Shown here: piece after piece, positions 47,429-57,246 of the stretch
How the letters are laid out: each line of letters starts with the position of its first letter
Numbering within the stretch: the first letter of the stretch is position 1
The notes under the pieces: model-generated
Seen by the model: the letters and a program-made list of their open reading frames with translations, nothing else
What the model was told of the DNA's origin: nothing
The model's database searches: none
NCBI GenBank assembly: GCA_000511875.1
Contig: AZIN01000001.1
Location: 434,001-498,000 of the forward strand
DNA length: 64,000 nt
DNA from: Gammaproteobacteria bacterium MOLA455
Lineage (GTDB): Bacteria > Pseudomonadota > Gammaproteobacteria > Pseudomonadales > Porticoccaceae
Reading direction: 5' to 3'
Program-made: the position numbers and the translations under genes

Positions 47429-48054
47429 GATTTGCCAGCGCAGAGTGCTGTTAATTGACTAAGCACCTGAGCAACCGGCAGCACATCAGCGTATTTAGCA
47501 TTTAGATCAAATAGATTAGCGCGGTGGGCCTGAGGATTTCGATCCCCCACTGCCTCTTCCGCAATCACCACCTGATAATCGTTCTGCAGAGCATCCACCG
47601 CTGAGGCACGCACACAGCCACTGGTGGTCAGGCCCGTCACAACCAACGAATCGACACCCAGAACCGAGAGCTGCTGGTCGAGATCCGTATCAAAAAAAGC
47701 ACTGGCCCACTGTTTCTCTATCACCGGCTCGCCGTCCGCGGGCTCTAATGCCGAATCAACTTTTACCCAGTGACTATCTGGCTGCAGCACATTTAGCGCT
47801 GGTACCTTCTGCCGAAAGACCCTGGCCTGCTGCTCATTGTGATAAACCACGGTGGTGAAAAATACCGGTAGGCCCAAAGCCCTAAAAGCCTTGAGCAACT
47901 GCACATTAGCCGCAACCACCTCAGGACAATCAGATCCCAGAGCACAGGTCGGATCGGTAAAGCCATTGATCATATCGACCAGTAGTAAAGCTGGCTTAGC
48001 GGTCAAACCGAGAGCATTTTGCTGGAGATTATGTGAGGTCATAGCCATTACCAT
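47425..48054 (-). CDS. Isochorismatase-family cysteine hydrolase
   Basis: Protein of 209 residues with the cysteine hydrolase triad: Asp in ALLLVDMINGFTDP, Lys in IEKQWASAFFDTDL, and Cys in VVTGLTTSGCVRASAVDAL. The TTSGCVRASA form is typical of N-carbamoylsarcosine amidase and nicotinamidase-like amidases. Start uncertain among three in-frame ATGs (48054, 48048, 48042). It converges tail-to-tail with the flavin reductase-like gene, overlapping by four bases, and lies beyond the terminator of the hyu operon. Possible work on a carbamoyl or amide product of the nearby hydantoinase is speculation. Confidence 0.87.
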   Translation of the reverse strand: MVMAMTSHNLQQNALGLTAKPALLLVDMINGFTDPTCALGSDCPEVVAANVQLLKAFRALGLPVFFTTVVYHNEQQARVFRQKVPALNVLQPDSHWVKVDSALEPADGEPVIEKQWASAFFDTDLDQQLSVLGVDSLVVTGLTTSGCVRASAVDALQNDYQVVIAEEAVGDRNPQAHRANLFDLNAKYADVLPVAQVLSQLTALCAGKS

Positions 48055-48077
48055 TCAAATCACTATTTTCTTGTCGT

Positions 48078-48120
48078 AAAAAAGCGGACTGTGCTTTCCG
48101 AAACCAGAAGCACAGCCCGC
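48078..48120 (-). terminator. Intrinsic terminator of the TBDT/hyu operon
   Basis: On the minus strand a GCGGGCTGTGCTT stem pairs with AAGCACAGTCCGC (one G-U) and is followed by six T. It lies 19 bases past the receptor stop. Confidence 0.85.
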
Positions 48121-48138
48121 ATTAGACACTACGCTATT

Positions 48139-50670
48139 TTAAAAACGGTAGTTAAAGTCAATGCCGTAAGAATCCTTGGCACCTGGGTGAATAAATGAAC
48201 CACCAAATTCAGGTGCTGGAATGATCTCTTCCAGATACTTTTCGTCAGTGACATTGCGACCCCAGATAGTCACACCCCAGTTTTCCGCATCAAAGGAGAT
48301 ACGAGCATTGAGTGTGTCATAGGCATCACGCTTGGCTTTGCTCATATCCTGAGTCAAGCCGGGACCGTTAAATACCTGCCAGATAGTCGGAGTTGCCTCA
48401 CCCTGCAAGGTGTGGAACGCCACCTCACCAACATACTGCCAATCTAAACGTGCAGTCATCTCGACACCATCGCTAACAGCCATCTCGAACTGTGCACCAA
48501 GGTTGTAGGTACGATCTGGCGCCTGTGGCGCTTCATTACCCTCTGAGAGCGGACGGTGATCGTTCTGGGTAATCTCACTGTCCAAGAACCCTGCACCACC
48601 AAATAAAGAGAGGTTTTCTGTAACCACGGCATTAAAGTCCATTTCGAAGCCTTGAATCTCTAACTCGTCAATGGTTGTGACAACACGCATCAAACCAAAT
48701 GGGCCAGCGAAGAACTCAAAGAACTGACTGTCTTCAACTTCAGTTTGGAAAACCGAGGCATTAACCCTCAAACGGTTGTCAAAAAACTCCATCTTGCTAC
48801 CGAATTCAAAGCTCGTAGAGACTTCTTTCTTGTATTCGTCGGTCACACCTAGGTTGGCATCAACCGCCACACCACCAGTCGCACAGCTAGGAACAAAGGC
48901 CGGGCAAGTATCGCCATACCAGAGATCCAACAGTGCTTCACTACCTATGGAGTTGAAGCCACCACTGCGGAAACCCACACCCCAGCTTGCGTAGAGATTG
49001 AGGTCTTCAGCAGCATTCCAGCTCCAAGTAACCTTTGGTTGGAATTGACTAAAGGTCGCACTTCGGTTCGGAATACCATCTGGATTACCAGCAAATGCAG
49101 GATTGATTGAACCAGAGGAATTGATATTTAGTCCCGATCCAGCTTCATTTGGCACCTGATTTCTGACATCGCGTTCTTCACGGTCATAGCGCCCAGCAAC
49201 AGCTATCTCCATGTCGTCACTGATATCAAACTCAAGCTGACCAAATATGGCCACAACTGAGGTATCAAATTGATCGCTGAACATTAGGTCAGTTGGGTTG
49301 GGTCCCGCTGGCGCCACATAACTCTGACGTAAAAAGCCATTGCCCGTATCCGCACCATAGGCCACTACAACTTCACGCTCAATCTCAGCGGCATAGACGC
49401 CTGCGATCCAACTAACATCTGAATCATCATCAGAGGTCAGACGAATTTCTAAACTGGTATCTGACTGGTTGCGTTCCTGATACTGATAGCCATCGCAGGC
49501 TGTTGGGGTATAGGGGCCATAAATGCCAGTGAAGTCGGGATCAGCACCAGCATTTCCAGGGAATACACCAAATGGGCTAAAGAAGTCGCCAAACAAATCA
49601 CTGCGATCGGCACCGCCAAAACCAGCGGGAGTATTGTTTAAGGTCGCACGATCTGACTGACAGGCCTCGGTTAATTCATAACCGTAGAATGTCGCACTGG
49701 TGCCATCAGACAGCAAATACTCTTCCAGATCACTGTAACTAAGCACTGCAGTGACATCGATACCATCTCGATCCCAGTCTGCTTTCATAGAAAACTCAGT
49801 CGTTTCCTGCTCATTCTCACCGGGAACATTATTCGAAAAGATAAACTCGTGATCGTTAACATCTGCAAAGAACGAAGGCCCGAAACCGGCAGCAAATGCA
49901 GGAATCGCAAACACCGCATTGAAGTTAATCGCACCACCGCTGACTTCACTCAAACCACCGCGAAAGTCTAAGGACAACTCTTCGTTAACATCCCAGATCA
50001 AACGTCCACGAACTGTAGTGTCTTCGAGAAAATCAACTGAGTTAGCACCAGTCAGTGCATTGCTATAATGACCGTCTGTTTCCCGCTGATTTACGCTGAT
50101 ACGACCCAGAACACCCTCAGTCAAACCACCACTTAGGGTTAAACTGGCATTCTTAGAACCATTATTACCTGCACCAACCTTAACCTTGCCTTCAAACTCT
50201 TCATCGGGGCGATTAGTGGTGACAATAATTGCGCCGGCCACGGCATTGCGGCCATAGAGGGCACCCTGAGGGCCTTTAAGCACTTCGATCTGACTCACAT
50301 CCATCAGCTCTTCGTTAAAGCCGTTAGGATTGGTTACCAACACACCATCGACCACATAGGCAAAGGTAGATTCGGCATCACGGGTTGAGACAATTCCGCG
50401 AATACTGACCTGAGTATCACCCACGTTAGCGGAGTCAACCATGGTCACGTTGGGCATCAGACTAATGAAGTCTGCTGGACGCTGAATACCTGCACTCTCA
50501 ATTTGCGCTGCGGTAAAGGCGGTTACTGCTATAGGCACTTCCTGAAGATTTTCCGCACGCTTACGTGCCGAAACCACAACTTCTTCAATCGTTATCTCTG
50601 CCACCGAAGTGGTGGCTAGGCTGGCCATGATCGCCATTGCCATAACATTTCTACTGCTAATTGGTTTCAT
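48139..50670 (-). CDS. TonB-dependent receptor
   Basis: Outer-membrane receptor of 843 residues. Signal peptide MAMAIMASLATTSVA, TonB box region EEVVVSARKRAENLQEVPIAV, plug with VEVLKGPQGALYGRNAVAGAI, and barrel ending DFNYRF with terminal Phe. No STN domain, so a pure transporter. It is the family common in marine gammaproteobacteria and sphingomonads for uptake of varied organic compounds, not only siderophores. Placed 85 bases downstream of hyuB and probably in its transcript, so the likely cargo is the compound degraded by this operon. Confidence 0.93.
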   Translation of the reverse strand: MKPISSRNVMAMAIMASLATTSVAEITIEEVVVSARKRAENLQEVPIAVTAFTAAQIESAGIQRPADFISLMPNVTMVDSANVGDTQVSIRGIVSTRDAESTFAYVVDGVLVTNPNGFNEELMDVSQIEVLKGPQGALYGRNAVAGAIIVTTNRPDEEFEGKVKVGAGNNGSKNASLTLSGGLTEGVLGRISVNQRETDGHYSNALTGANSVDFLEDTTVRGRLIWDVNEELSLDFRGGLSEVSGGAINFNAVFAIPAFAAGFGPSFFADVNDHEFIFSNNVPGENEQETTEFSMKADWDRDGIDVTAVLSYSDLEEYLLSDGTSATFYGYELTEACQSDRATLNNTPAGFGGADRSDLFGDFFSPFGVFPGNAGADPDFTGIYGPYTPTACDGYQYQERNQSDTSLEIRLTSDDDSDVSWIAGVYAAEIEREVVVAYGADTGNGFLRQSYVAPAGPNPTDLMFSDQFDTSVVAIFGQLEFDISDDMEIAVAGRYDREERDVRNQVPNEAGSGLNINSSGSINPAFAGNPDGIPNRSATFSQFQPKVTWSWNAAEDLNLYASWGVGFRSGGFNSIGSEALLDLWYGDTCPAFVPSCATGGVAVDANLGVTDEYKKEVSTSFEFGSKMEFFDNRLRVNASVFQTEVEDSQFFEFFAGPFGLMRVVTTIDELEIQGFEMDFNAVVTENLSLFGGAGFLDSEITQNDHRPLSEGNEAPQAPDRTYNLGAQFEMAVSDGVEMTARLDWQYVGEVAFHTLQGEATPTIWQVFNGPGLTQDMSKAKRDAYDTLNARISFDAENWGVTIWGRNVTDEKYLEEIIPAPEFGGSFIHPGAKDSYGIDFNYRF

Positions 50671-50755
50671 AACTGTTCCCCTCGTTTACTTTTTTGGTTT
50701 TATTTATGTTGTTTTAGCGTTTCTTTTTTTGTTTTTTTGCTGCACTTTTAATAAT

Positions 50756-52639
50756 TTACTTTGCCCCGACAAAGGTCGGCTTAACCGGCGCTGGCAAATG
50801 GGTTTCCGCTTCGCAGCGACGGCGAATATCTTCCAGATCACCACCAAAGTTAAACAGCGTACTGTCTGTGCCGCGAGCCGCAATCAACTTCGCACGCAGA
50901 GTTTTAGTGGCCGCCTGATCAACGGTTGCATCACTCGCCATCACTACGCCGTAGCGTTTAGCACCTTCCGTAGACACTAAACGACGCGCCACATCCTGAC
51001 GCACCAACTCGGGGTCGCGGGCAAAAGGATCACCCCAGCCACCGCCACCCCAGGTGTTAAAATAGAGCACATCGCCAGCTTTGACGCTAATGCCTTCAAC
51101 CTTGGCCGGCAGCCACTCTTCAGAACCATCGGCACGCACCAGCTTCTTGGTCGAACGCAGTCCAGTTTCACCCCCGAGCACACCCCAGGGATAGGTCAGC
51201 CAGCGATCATCGTGAATACCAATTTCTCCCTCACAGAGGAACTGATAGGCAACACTCAAACCATTGCCGCCGCGATGCAGACCAGCACCACCGGAATCGG
51301 GAATGGTTTCATAGCGCTCGATACGCAGCGGGAAATAGGACTCGATAAATTCGTTGGGCACGTTGGTAAACCCGGGCCAGAGACTGTGCCCGTCGGGCCC
51401 ATCACCCACTGGGCGACCGGGAACTCCACCGAAACCGATCTGGAATAGCTGGAACCACTCATTGCCCTTGCCTTCACGACTGTCGTAACCGGAGAAGAAT
51501 AGGTGTGGTGAATCTGAGAAGCCCGCCGCGTTCAACATCATCTCTGGCGCGCCCATACCCAACAGGGCCCCGAGCACATCAAAAATACGACCCAGGGCGT
51601 GGGTTCTGCCAGACAATGCCGCAGGATAATTAGGCTTTAACAGTGTGCCCTGAGGAATTCGCACATCCACCAGATCATAGAAACCGTCGTTAAACACAAT
51701 CTGCGGATCCACCACGTTAATGGTGAACGAGCCAAAGAACATTTTGAACATGTCTTCATTGAGGAAGAAGTTCACCGAGCTTTGAGCCTGAGGATCGGTG
51801 CCAGCGAAATCAAAGATCGCCTTCTCCCCCTCTCGCCACATGGTGCACTTAATTTTGTAGGGACCCATGCCCATGCCGTCGTCGCAGATATAGTCTTCAA
51901 ATTCGCGGGGCTCTTCGGGAATAAACATACCAATAATATGTTTCATGGCTTCGTAGTTGCGCTGCAACATGATATCCATGGTAGAGAACAGCACATCGTC
52001 ACCAAAGCGAAGCGCCAGTTCCACACAGCGTTTAGCCGCGGTATTACAAGCGGCAACCAAGGCGTTGAGATCGAAACGGTTCCACTGTGGCGTGCGCACA
52101 TTGTGCAGAATCAGCTCCAGCAGATCGCTCTGCAACACACCTTTTTTGTAAAGCTTTGTTGGCGGAATGCGAATGCCTTCCTGAAAGATCGTTGTCGCCT
52201 GAATAGGAATCGATCCCGGGACCATGCCGCCGTTATCCGACATATGGCCAAACATCGCCGACCACGCCATATGGCGACCATCTTTAAAAATGGGCACCAA
52301 CACAACCCAATCTGGTAAGTGAGAGACCGCAGCATTACACATATAGGGATCATTAGTGAGGATAATATCCCCCTCTTCGATCTCTTCGTCATAGGCCTCT
52401 AAAAAAGGCCCAATAAAGGAACCAAATTGGCCCACTACCATCTTGCCTTCTTTGTTGGCGATCATCGGGAAGCAGTCGCCCTGCTCGCGGATACCTGGAG
52501 ACATAGCCGTTCTAAAAAGCACTGCGTCCATCTCCTCACGGGCATTGCGCAGGGCATTCTCAATAATATCGACTGTCACACCGTCTACATCAATACGCTT
52601 TAGGGGATCATGGTTAGTTTCTAATAGTCTTGCCGTCAT
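50756..52639 (-). CDS. hyuB: Hydantoinase B/oxoprolinase-family subunit
   Basis: Protein of 627 residues of the HyuB family (hydantoinase B, 5-oxoprolinase C-half, acetone carboxylase alpha). Seen: FRTAMSPGIREQGDCFPMI, GDIILTNDPYMCNAAVSHLPDWV, FGHMSDNGGMVPGSIPIQ, GGAGLHRGGNGLSVAYQF and the terminal WGGGGWGDPFARDPE. It works with HyuA in ATP-driven opening of cyclic amides or ATP-driven carboxylation. It starts two bases after hyuA ends. The exact substrate cannot be read from the sequence. Confidence 0.9.
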   Translation of the reverse strand: MTARLLETNHDPLKRIDVDGVTVDIIENALRNAREEMDAVLFRTAMSPGIREQGDCFPMIANKEGKMVVGQFGSFIGPFLEAYDEEIEEGDIILTNDPYMCNAAVSHLPDWVVLVPIFKDGRHMAWSAMFGHMSDNGGMVPGSIPIQATTIFQEGIRIPPTKLYKKGVLQSDLLELILHNVRTPQWNRFDLNALVAACNTAAKRCVELALRFGDDVLFSTMDIMLQRNYEAMKHIIGMFIPEEPREFEDYICDDGMGMGPYKIKCTMWREGEKAIFDFAGTDPQAQSSVNFFLNEDMFKMFFGSFTINVVDPQIVFNDGFYDLVDVRIPQGTLLKPNYPAALSGRTHALGRIFDVLGALLGMGAPEMMLNAAGFSDSPHLFFSGYDSREGKGNEWFQLFQIGFGGVPGRPVGDGPDGHSLWPGFTNVPNEFIESYFPLRIERYETIPDSGGAGLHRGGNGLSVAYQFLCEGEIGIHDDRWLTYPWGVLGGETGLRSTKKLVRADGSEEWLPAKVEGISVKAGDVLYFNTWGGGGWGDPFARDPELVRQDVARRLVSTEGAKRYGVVMASDATVDQAATKTLRAKLIAARGTDSTLFNFGGDLEDIRRRCEAETHLPAPVKPTFVGAK

Positions 52640-52641
52640 GA

Positions 52642-54744
52642 TTAATTACTCCCCTGTTGGTTTAAAGAGTGCGCGGCTGACGCCTGCGGGTTGATCAGCA
52701 AATTGCCGACCTTATCCACTGTCGCAACATAGCCAGGCAGCACCACGGTGGTTGAATCCATCTCACTGACAATTGCCGGACCCACCACCTCTAATCCAGT
52801 GCTGAGTTTATTGCGATCGTAGATAGTGGAGTTGTACCAGTCCCCCTCATAGTAAAAACGACTGTTGGCAATCTTGCACTCTTCAAGACTCATTCCGGTC
52901 TGACCGATTTTACGCTCAGCAATGGCTTTCGCCTTAGCCTTTGCCAGAGCACGAATCATTAGAATCTCGTGACCATCATCCAACTTGAAGGTAAACAATT
53001 TCTCATGCTCAGCATCGAACTGGTCGGTTAGTAGCGCAACACCCTTCTCTTGCAGCTCAGCTTCGGTAAAGTCGATAGTGATTTGAAAAGCCTGTCCCGC
53101 ATAGCGCAGATCAGCCTGATAGGAAATTTCATGTTCTGAGGCAGGAATATTGTCTTTTAACAACGCATCTCCAGCCCTTACTTGCAACTCCATCAGATCC
53201 GCAGTCAATTTCTCATCGCTGAGATCACCGGCCATGGTCAAATAGGTACGCGCCGCTTCATCCTGCACCTGAGTGGTGGCATCACCATAGGCACAGAGCA
53301 CACCTGGACCAGGTGGGATAATCACCGGCCAGGCATCAGTCAGCACACCCAGGGCATTGGCATGCAATGGCCCTGCTCCGCCGAATCCAACCAGGGCGAA
53401 GTCGCGGGGATCGTAGCCCTGTTCTACCGACACCAGACGCAGTGCACCAAACATGGATTCATTAGCAATTTTAATAATGCCTTCCGCCGCAGCCATCAGA
53501 TCAATGCCCATGGCATCGGCAACCGACTGCACTGCCGCCACAGAGGCTTCGCGATTGATTTCCATCTTGCCGCCAAGCTGAACATCCGAGGGTAAATAGC
53601 CCAGTACCACATTGGCGTCACAGACTGTGGGTTGGACACCGCCTTTCATATAGCAAGCGGGACCAGGCACAGCACCGGCAGACTCGGGGCCGACTCGCAG
53701 TGCTTTAGTGAGATCTGGGACAAAGGCAATAGAGCCACCACCGGCACCTACTGTGCGCACATCCACTGAGGGAGCACGAACCCGCACATCGGCAACAATG
53801 GTTTCGCGACGCACGCGAGCACGAGAGTTTTGAATCAAGGCCACATCGGTGGAGGTGCCACCCATATCGCAGGTCAAAATATTGTCGTATCCGGCGCGAC
53901 TGCAGAAGTAAATTGCTCCAGAGACACCCCCAGCAGGACCAGACATCAACATATTCACTGGAGACTCCGCCGAGGCGCGGGCCGAAGCCAGACCGCCATC
54001 GGAACGCAGAATCGACAATTGCGTATCGGGACCCATCTTGTCGTCCAGGGCCGCTTGCAAGTTACTCACATAGCTGGCCACTTCAGGCCGCACATAGGAG
54101 TTCACTACAGTGGTTTCGGTACGCTCATATTCCTGCATCTCTGGCACTACATCGCTGGAAATAGAGATAGGCGTATCGGTAAAAATTTCTGCAGCAATTT
54201 CACTGGCGCGCTGCTCATTGGCACCGTTGATATAGGCATTGATAAAACAGATAGTTAAGGCTTCGACCTCACCCGTGGCATGCAGTGTTGTCAGATCAGC
54301 ACGCAGCTGCCCTTCATCTAGCTCTCTAACCACCTCGCCATCGGCACCCATGCGTTCACGGGCACCAATGGTCAATTCGAGAGGGGCTAATAATGGCTTC
54401 TTGACAAAGCTGACCCAGCCACCCAATCCGCCGGGACAAAAAGATCGCGCTACTTGCAAGGTATCTTCATAGCCAGCCGTGGTCACCAGGCCAACTTTTG
54501 CGCCGCGGCCGGTGAGAACTGCATTGGTCGCGACGGTAGTGCCGTGCATCACCCTGCTCACTTCAGCTGGGTTAACCCCAGACTCGTCGCAGATGCGCGC
54601 AATACCATTGAGAACACCGATGGAGGAGTCCTCCGGTGTGGACGGCACCTTAGCCGTATGGGTTTCTCCAGTGGCTTCATTGATCAGCAGAAGGTCTGTG
54701 AACGTTCCCCCTACATCTACCCCTAACCTATAACTCATCTTCAT
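52642..54744 (-). CDS. hyuA: Hydantoinase A/oxoprolinase-family ATP-binding subunit
   Basis: Protein of 700 residues, ASKHA-type ATPase. The first phosphate-binding loop is LGVDVGGTFTDLLLI at residue 5. Then HGTTVATNAVLTGRGAKVGL, MSGPAGGVSGAIYF, CDMGGTSTDVALI near residue 290, DVRTVGAGGGSIAF and VGPESAGAVPGPACY. It phosphorylates the substrate amide, enol or carboxyl so that HyuB can act. Family relatives include N-methylhydantoinase, 5-oxoprolinase and acetone/acetophenone carboxylase subunits. About 100 bases separate it from the HMG-CoA lyase gene upstream. Confidence 0.92.
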   Translation of the reverse strand: MKMSYRLGVDVGGTFTDLLLINEATGETHTAKVPSTPEDSSIGVLNGIARICDESGVNPAEVSRVMHGTTVATNAVLTGRGAKVGLVTTAGYEDTLQVARSFCPGGLGGWVSFVKKPLLAPLELTIGARERMGADGEVVRELDEGQLRADLTTLHATGEVEALTICFINAYINGANEQRASEIAAEIFTDTPISISSDVVPEMQEYERTETTVVNSYVRPEVASYVSNLQAALDDKMGPDTQLSILRSDGGLASARASAESPVNMLMSGPAGGVSGAIYFCSRAGYDNILTCDMGGTSTDVALIQNSRARVRRETIVADVRVRAPSVDVRTVGAGGGSIAFVPDLTKALRVGPESAGAVPGPACYMKGGVQPTVCDANVVLGYLPSDVQLGGKMEINREASVAAVQSVADAMGIDLMAAAEGIIKIANESMFGALRLVSVEQGYDPRDFALVGFGGAGPLHANALGVLTDAWPVIIPPGPGVLCAYGDATTQVQDEAARTYLTMAGDLSDEKLTADLMELQVRAGDALLKDNIPASEHEISYQADLRYAGQAFQITIDFTEAELQEKGVALLTDQFDAEHEKLFTFKLDDGHEILMIRALAKAKAKAIAERKIGQTGMSLEECKIANSRFYYEGDWYNSTIYDRNKLSTGLEVVGPAIVSEMDSTTVVLPGYVATVDKVGNLLINPQASAAHSLNQQGSN

Positions 54745-54849
54745 CTCCGAGCATTTTTTATGGTTTATTGTTATTGTTTTTGTGGCGATCTTTTTGGCTG
54801 CCGCTATTAATATTCTGTACCTGACCTGCTCTTTATCCTACTTGCTTGT

Positions 54850-55764
54850 TTATCCCACCTGCTTTGCCAAATAACCCTGCAACCAAGCCTTGGATCGACC
54901 ACCTGGGGCTGTGCCGGTTAAAGTCTGCGCTAAATCTGAGGCGCTCATCAGTCTATCTAAATCAATACCTGTGTCAAAGCCCATCTGCTGGAGCATCATC
55001 GCGATATCGTCAGTGGCAACATTACCTGACGCCCCTGGAGCAAATGGACAACCACCCAATCCAGCAATAGAACTGTCAAAACGTCGGATACCCGACTCCA
55101 CCGCGGCATAGACATTGGCCAGACCCATAGCTCTGGTGTCGTGGAAATGGCAGCCAAGCCGCTCTGCGCCATGACTGGCGACCAGCGCGGCAGTTAGCTC
55201 CCTTACCTGCTGAGGATGCGCAGCGCCAATGGTGTCGGCCAACACTAGCTGATCGGCACCAGCGGCAATAAACTTGCCGACTATAGCCTCTACAACCGCA
55301 GGATCTGTGGGACCATCAAATGGACATTCAAAGACAACCGCGATAGTGGCTATCACCTCTATACCATCCTGCTTGGCTAATTTGAGAATCTCCAAGGTTA
55401 CCACTTCCGCTTCCGCCATAGACATGGCAGCATTTTTTTGCGCCATACCATCGCTAGCATAAAGCACCATGGTTACGCTTTTAGCGCCAGCGGCGCGAGC
55501 TAATTCATAGCCTTTCATGTTGGGGATAAGCGCAATGGTCGGGGTGGCAAACTCAGACGCGTTTAGCGCGGCGAACACCTGATCAGTGCCGGCCATGGCA
55601 GGAACTGCTCTAGGCGAGACAAAACTGCCAACCTCAATTTGGGGCACGCCGGCAGCGGCGATAGCGTGCACCAGTTCAAGGCGTTGCTCAACAGAGAGAA
55701 TCTTTGGCTGGTTCTGCAGGCCATCTCTTGGCCCAACATCTGTAATCACAACTGTTTGCGACAT
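54850..55764 (-). CDS. Hydroxymethylglutaryl-CoA lyase
   Basis: TIM-barrel aldolase of 304 residues cleaving HMG-CoA to acetyl-CoA and acetoacetate. Catalytic Arg and Asp in TDVGPRDGLQNQP, metal-binding His pair in CHFHDTRAMGLANV, and the HMGL active-site Cys in GLGGCPFAPGASGNVATDD. All canonical residues are present. It could complete leucine breakdown for the liu genes 3 kb away, or act on the product of the CoA transferase whose stop overlaps its start (TAATG). Both roles are possible. Confidence 0.9.
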   Translation of the reverse strand: MSQTVVITDVGPRDGLQNQPKILSVEQRLELVHAIAAAGVPQIEVGSFVSPRAVPAMAGTDQVFAALNASEFATPTIALIPNMKGYELARAAGAKSVTMVLYASDGMAQKNAAMSMAEAEVVTLEILKLAKQDGIEVIATIAVVFECPFDGPTDPAVVEAIVGKFIAAGADQLVLADTIGAAHPQQVRELTAALVASHGAERLGCHFHDTRAMGLANVYAAVESGIRRFDSSIAGLGGCPFAPGASGNVATDDIAMMLQQMGFDTGIDLDRLMSASDLAQTLTGTAPGGRSKAWLQGYLAKQVG

Positions 55765-56963
55765 TATTTAATAATCCCTTGATCTTTCATCTGTTGTATC
55801 TGCTCTACGCTTAAATTAAGTAATTGGCTCATGACTTCATCTGTGTGCTGCCCCAATGTCGGCGCGGCGGTGAACACCTCATCATTGCTGCGAGATAATT
55901 TGATCGGATTGCCAGGGCCCTTGGTTGAACTGCCATTGGGGTGCTTCAAATCTACCACCATATTGCGGTGCAGCACCTGAGTATCACACAGAGCCTGGCT
56001 AAGACTATTGACCGGTGCACAGGGAATACGCTGGGCTTCAAAAAGCGCCAACCAATGAGCGCAACTATTGACGCTCAACAACTGGTTAAGTCGGGCATTA
56101 ATCATCTCGCGATTTTCCCAGCGGCCGGGCTGAGTGTCATATTTGGCATCATCGAGCTCAGCACAGTTAAGCACGCCTTTGAGATTGGTCCAAAAGTTAT
56201 CAGTGATCACCGCGATAACGATTGACCCATCTGAGCAGGTGAAAGTGTTGTAGGGCACGTGAACAAAATGACTATTGCCTATGGGATACGGATCCTCTCC
56301 AGAGAGAAAATGCATAGTCGCCATATAATTGAGCATTGAAACCTGGCAGTCGAGCATAGAAATATCAACATGCTGACCCAGACCGCTGCGTTCACGTTCA
56401 TAGAGCGCCGCTAAAATTCCCATCACGCCGAACATGCCGCCACCGAGATCCCCTATGGGAATACCAGCGCGGACCATAGTCTCAGGATTAGGTCCAGTTA
56501 TCGACATACCGCCACCCATAGCTTGGGCCACCTGATCAAAAGCCGGACGTTTGCTACCTGGGCCATCGGAACCAAAGCCCGATACAGTGCAGGTGATAAT
56601 GCGTGGGTTCACCGCGCTCAAGGAGCCGTAGTCAATACCCAGACGTTCGGGCACTCCAGCGCCAAAGTTGCTGATCACAATATCCACATTGCATACCAGA
56701 TCCTTAAATAACGCCAAGCCCTCTTCGGACTTGAGATCTACCGCCACGCTTTTCTTATTGCGGTTTAGGGTAATGTAGTAGGCCCCCATTCCATCGAGGG
56801 AATTATTAGGATCTGTGGCCAGGAGCTTGCGGGTGCCCTCACCGGCCAGAGGCTCAACCTTGATCGTCTCCGCACCCAGATCAGCGAGGATCATACTGCC
56901 ATAGGGCCCAGATAGCATGTGAGTGAGGTCGAGTACGCGAATACCGCTGAGTGATTGACTCAC
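55764..56963 (-). CDS. CaiB/BaiF family (class III) CoA transferase
   Basis: Protein of 399 residues. N-terminal VLDLTHMLSGPYGSMILADLGAETIKVEP, CoA-binding LNRNKKSVAVDLKS, the Asp nucleophile region PIGDLGGGMFGVMGILAALYER near residue 170, and GQHVDISMLDCQVSMLNY. It moves CoA between carboxylic acids, often succinyl-CoA to the pathway acid. First gene of the CoA transferase-HMG-CoA lyase-hyuA-hyuB-TBDT run. Acid unknown; it could make a substrate for the lyase. Regulated presumably by the divergent GntR protein. Confidence 0.92.
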   Translation of the reverse strand: MSQSLSGIRVLDLTHMLSGPYGSMILADLGAETIKVEPLAGEGTRKLLATDPNNSLDGMGAYYITLNRNKKSVAVDLKSEEGLALFKDLVCNVDIVISNFGAGVPERLGIDYGSLSAVNPRIITCTVSGFGSDGPGSKRPAFDQVAQAMGGGMSITGPNPETMVRAGIPIGDLGGGMFGVMGILAALYERERSGLGQHVDISMLDCQVSMLNYMATMHFLSGEDPYPIGNSHFVHVPYNTFTCSDGSIVIAVITDNFWTNLKGVLNCAELDDAKYDTQPGRWENREMINARLNQLLSVNSCAHWLALFEAQRIPCAPVNSLSQALCDTQVLHRNMVVDLKHPNGSSTKGPGNPIKLSRSNDEVFTAAPTLGQHTDEVMSQLLNLSVEQIQQMKDQGIIK

Positions 56964-57150
56964 AAGATCTCCTGATCAGTAGGGCCTAAGACCCGATTAA
57001 GTCGATAAAGGCAAGCGCTAAGGAAATCAACAAAAGGCCAATCAATGAGGCAATAAATCATCATAATTGCGCCCGACCCTAGCTGTTGAGGACTTTTGCC
57101 GATTGACCTGCGATGCAAATGCTCGTATAAACTTGGCAGGCAACGTCCGC

Positions 57151-57176
57151 TTACCATTAATGGTATATGTTTATAC
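57151..57176. promoter_or_regulatory. Overlapping palindromes, candidate GntR operator
   Basis: TACCATTAATGGTA (57151-57164) is a perfect 14-bp palindrome, and GGTATA-TGTT-TATACC (57161-57176) overlaps it. They lie between the CoA transferase start (56963) and the GntR start (57247), fitting control of both. Confidence 0.55.
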
Positions 57177-57246
57177 CAAATATTTAATATTGGTTCAAGC
57201 ATCGCTATGCTCTAACGACTACTCGAAACTCGACAAGGCAGGCCAT

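Noticed and set aside
57067-57246. Longer N-terminus for the GntR regulator from an upstream TTG
   Set aside because: It would run through the operator palindromes; the ATG at 57247 gives the standard GntR N-terminus.
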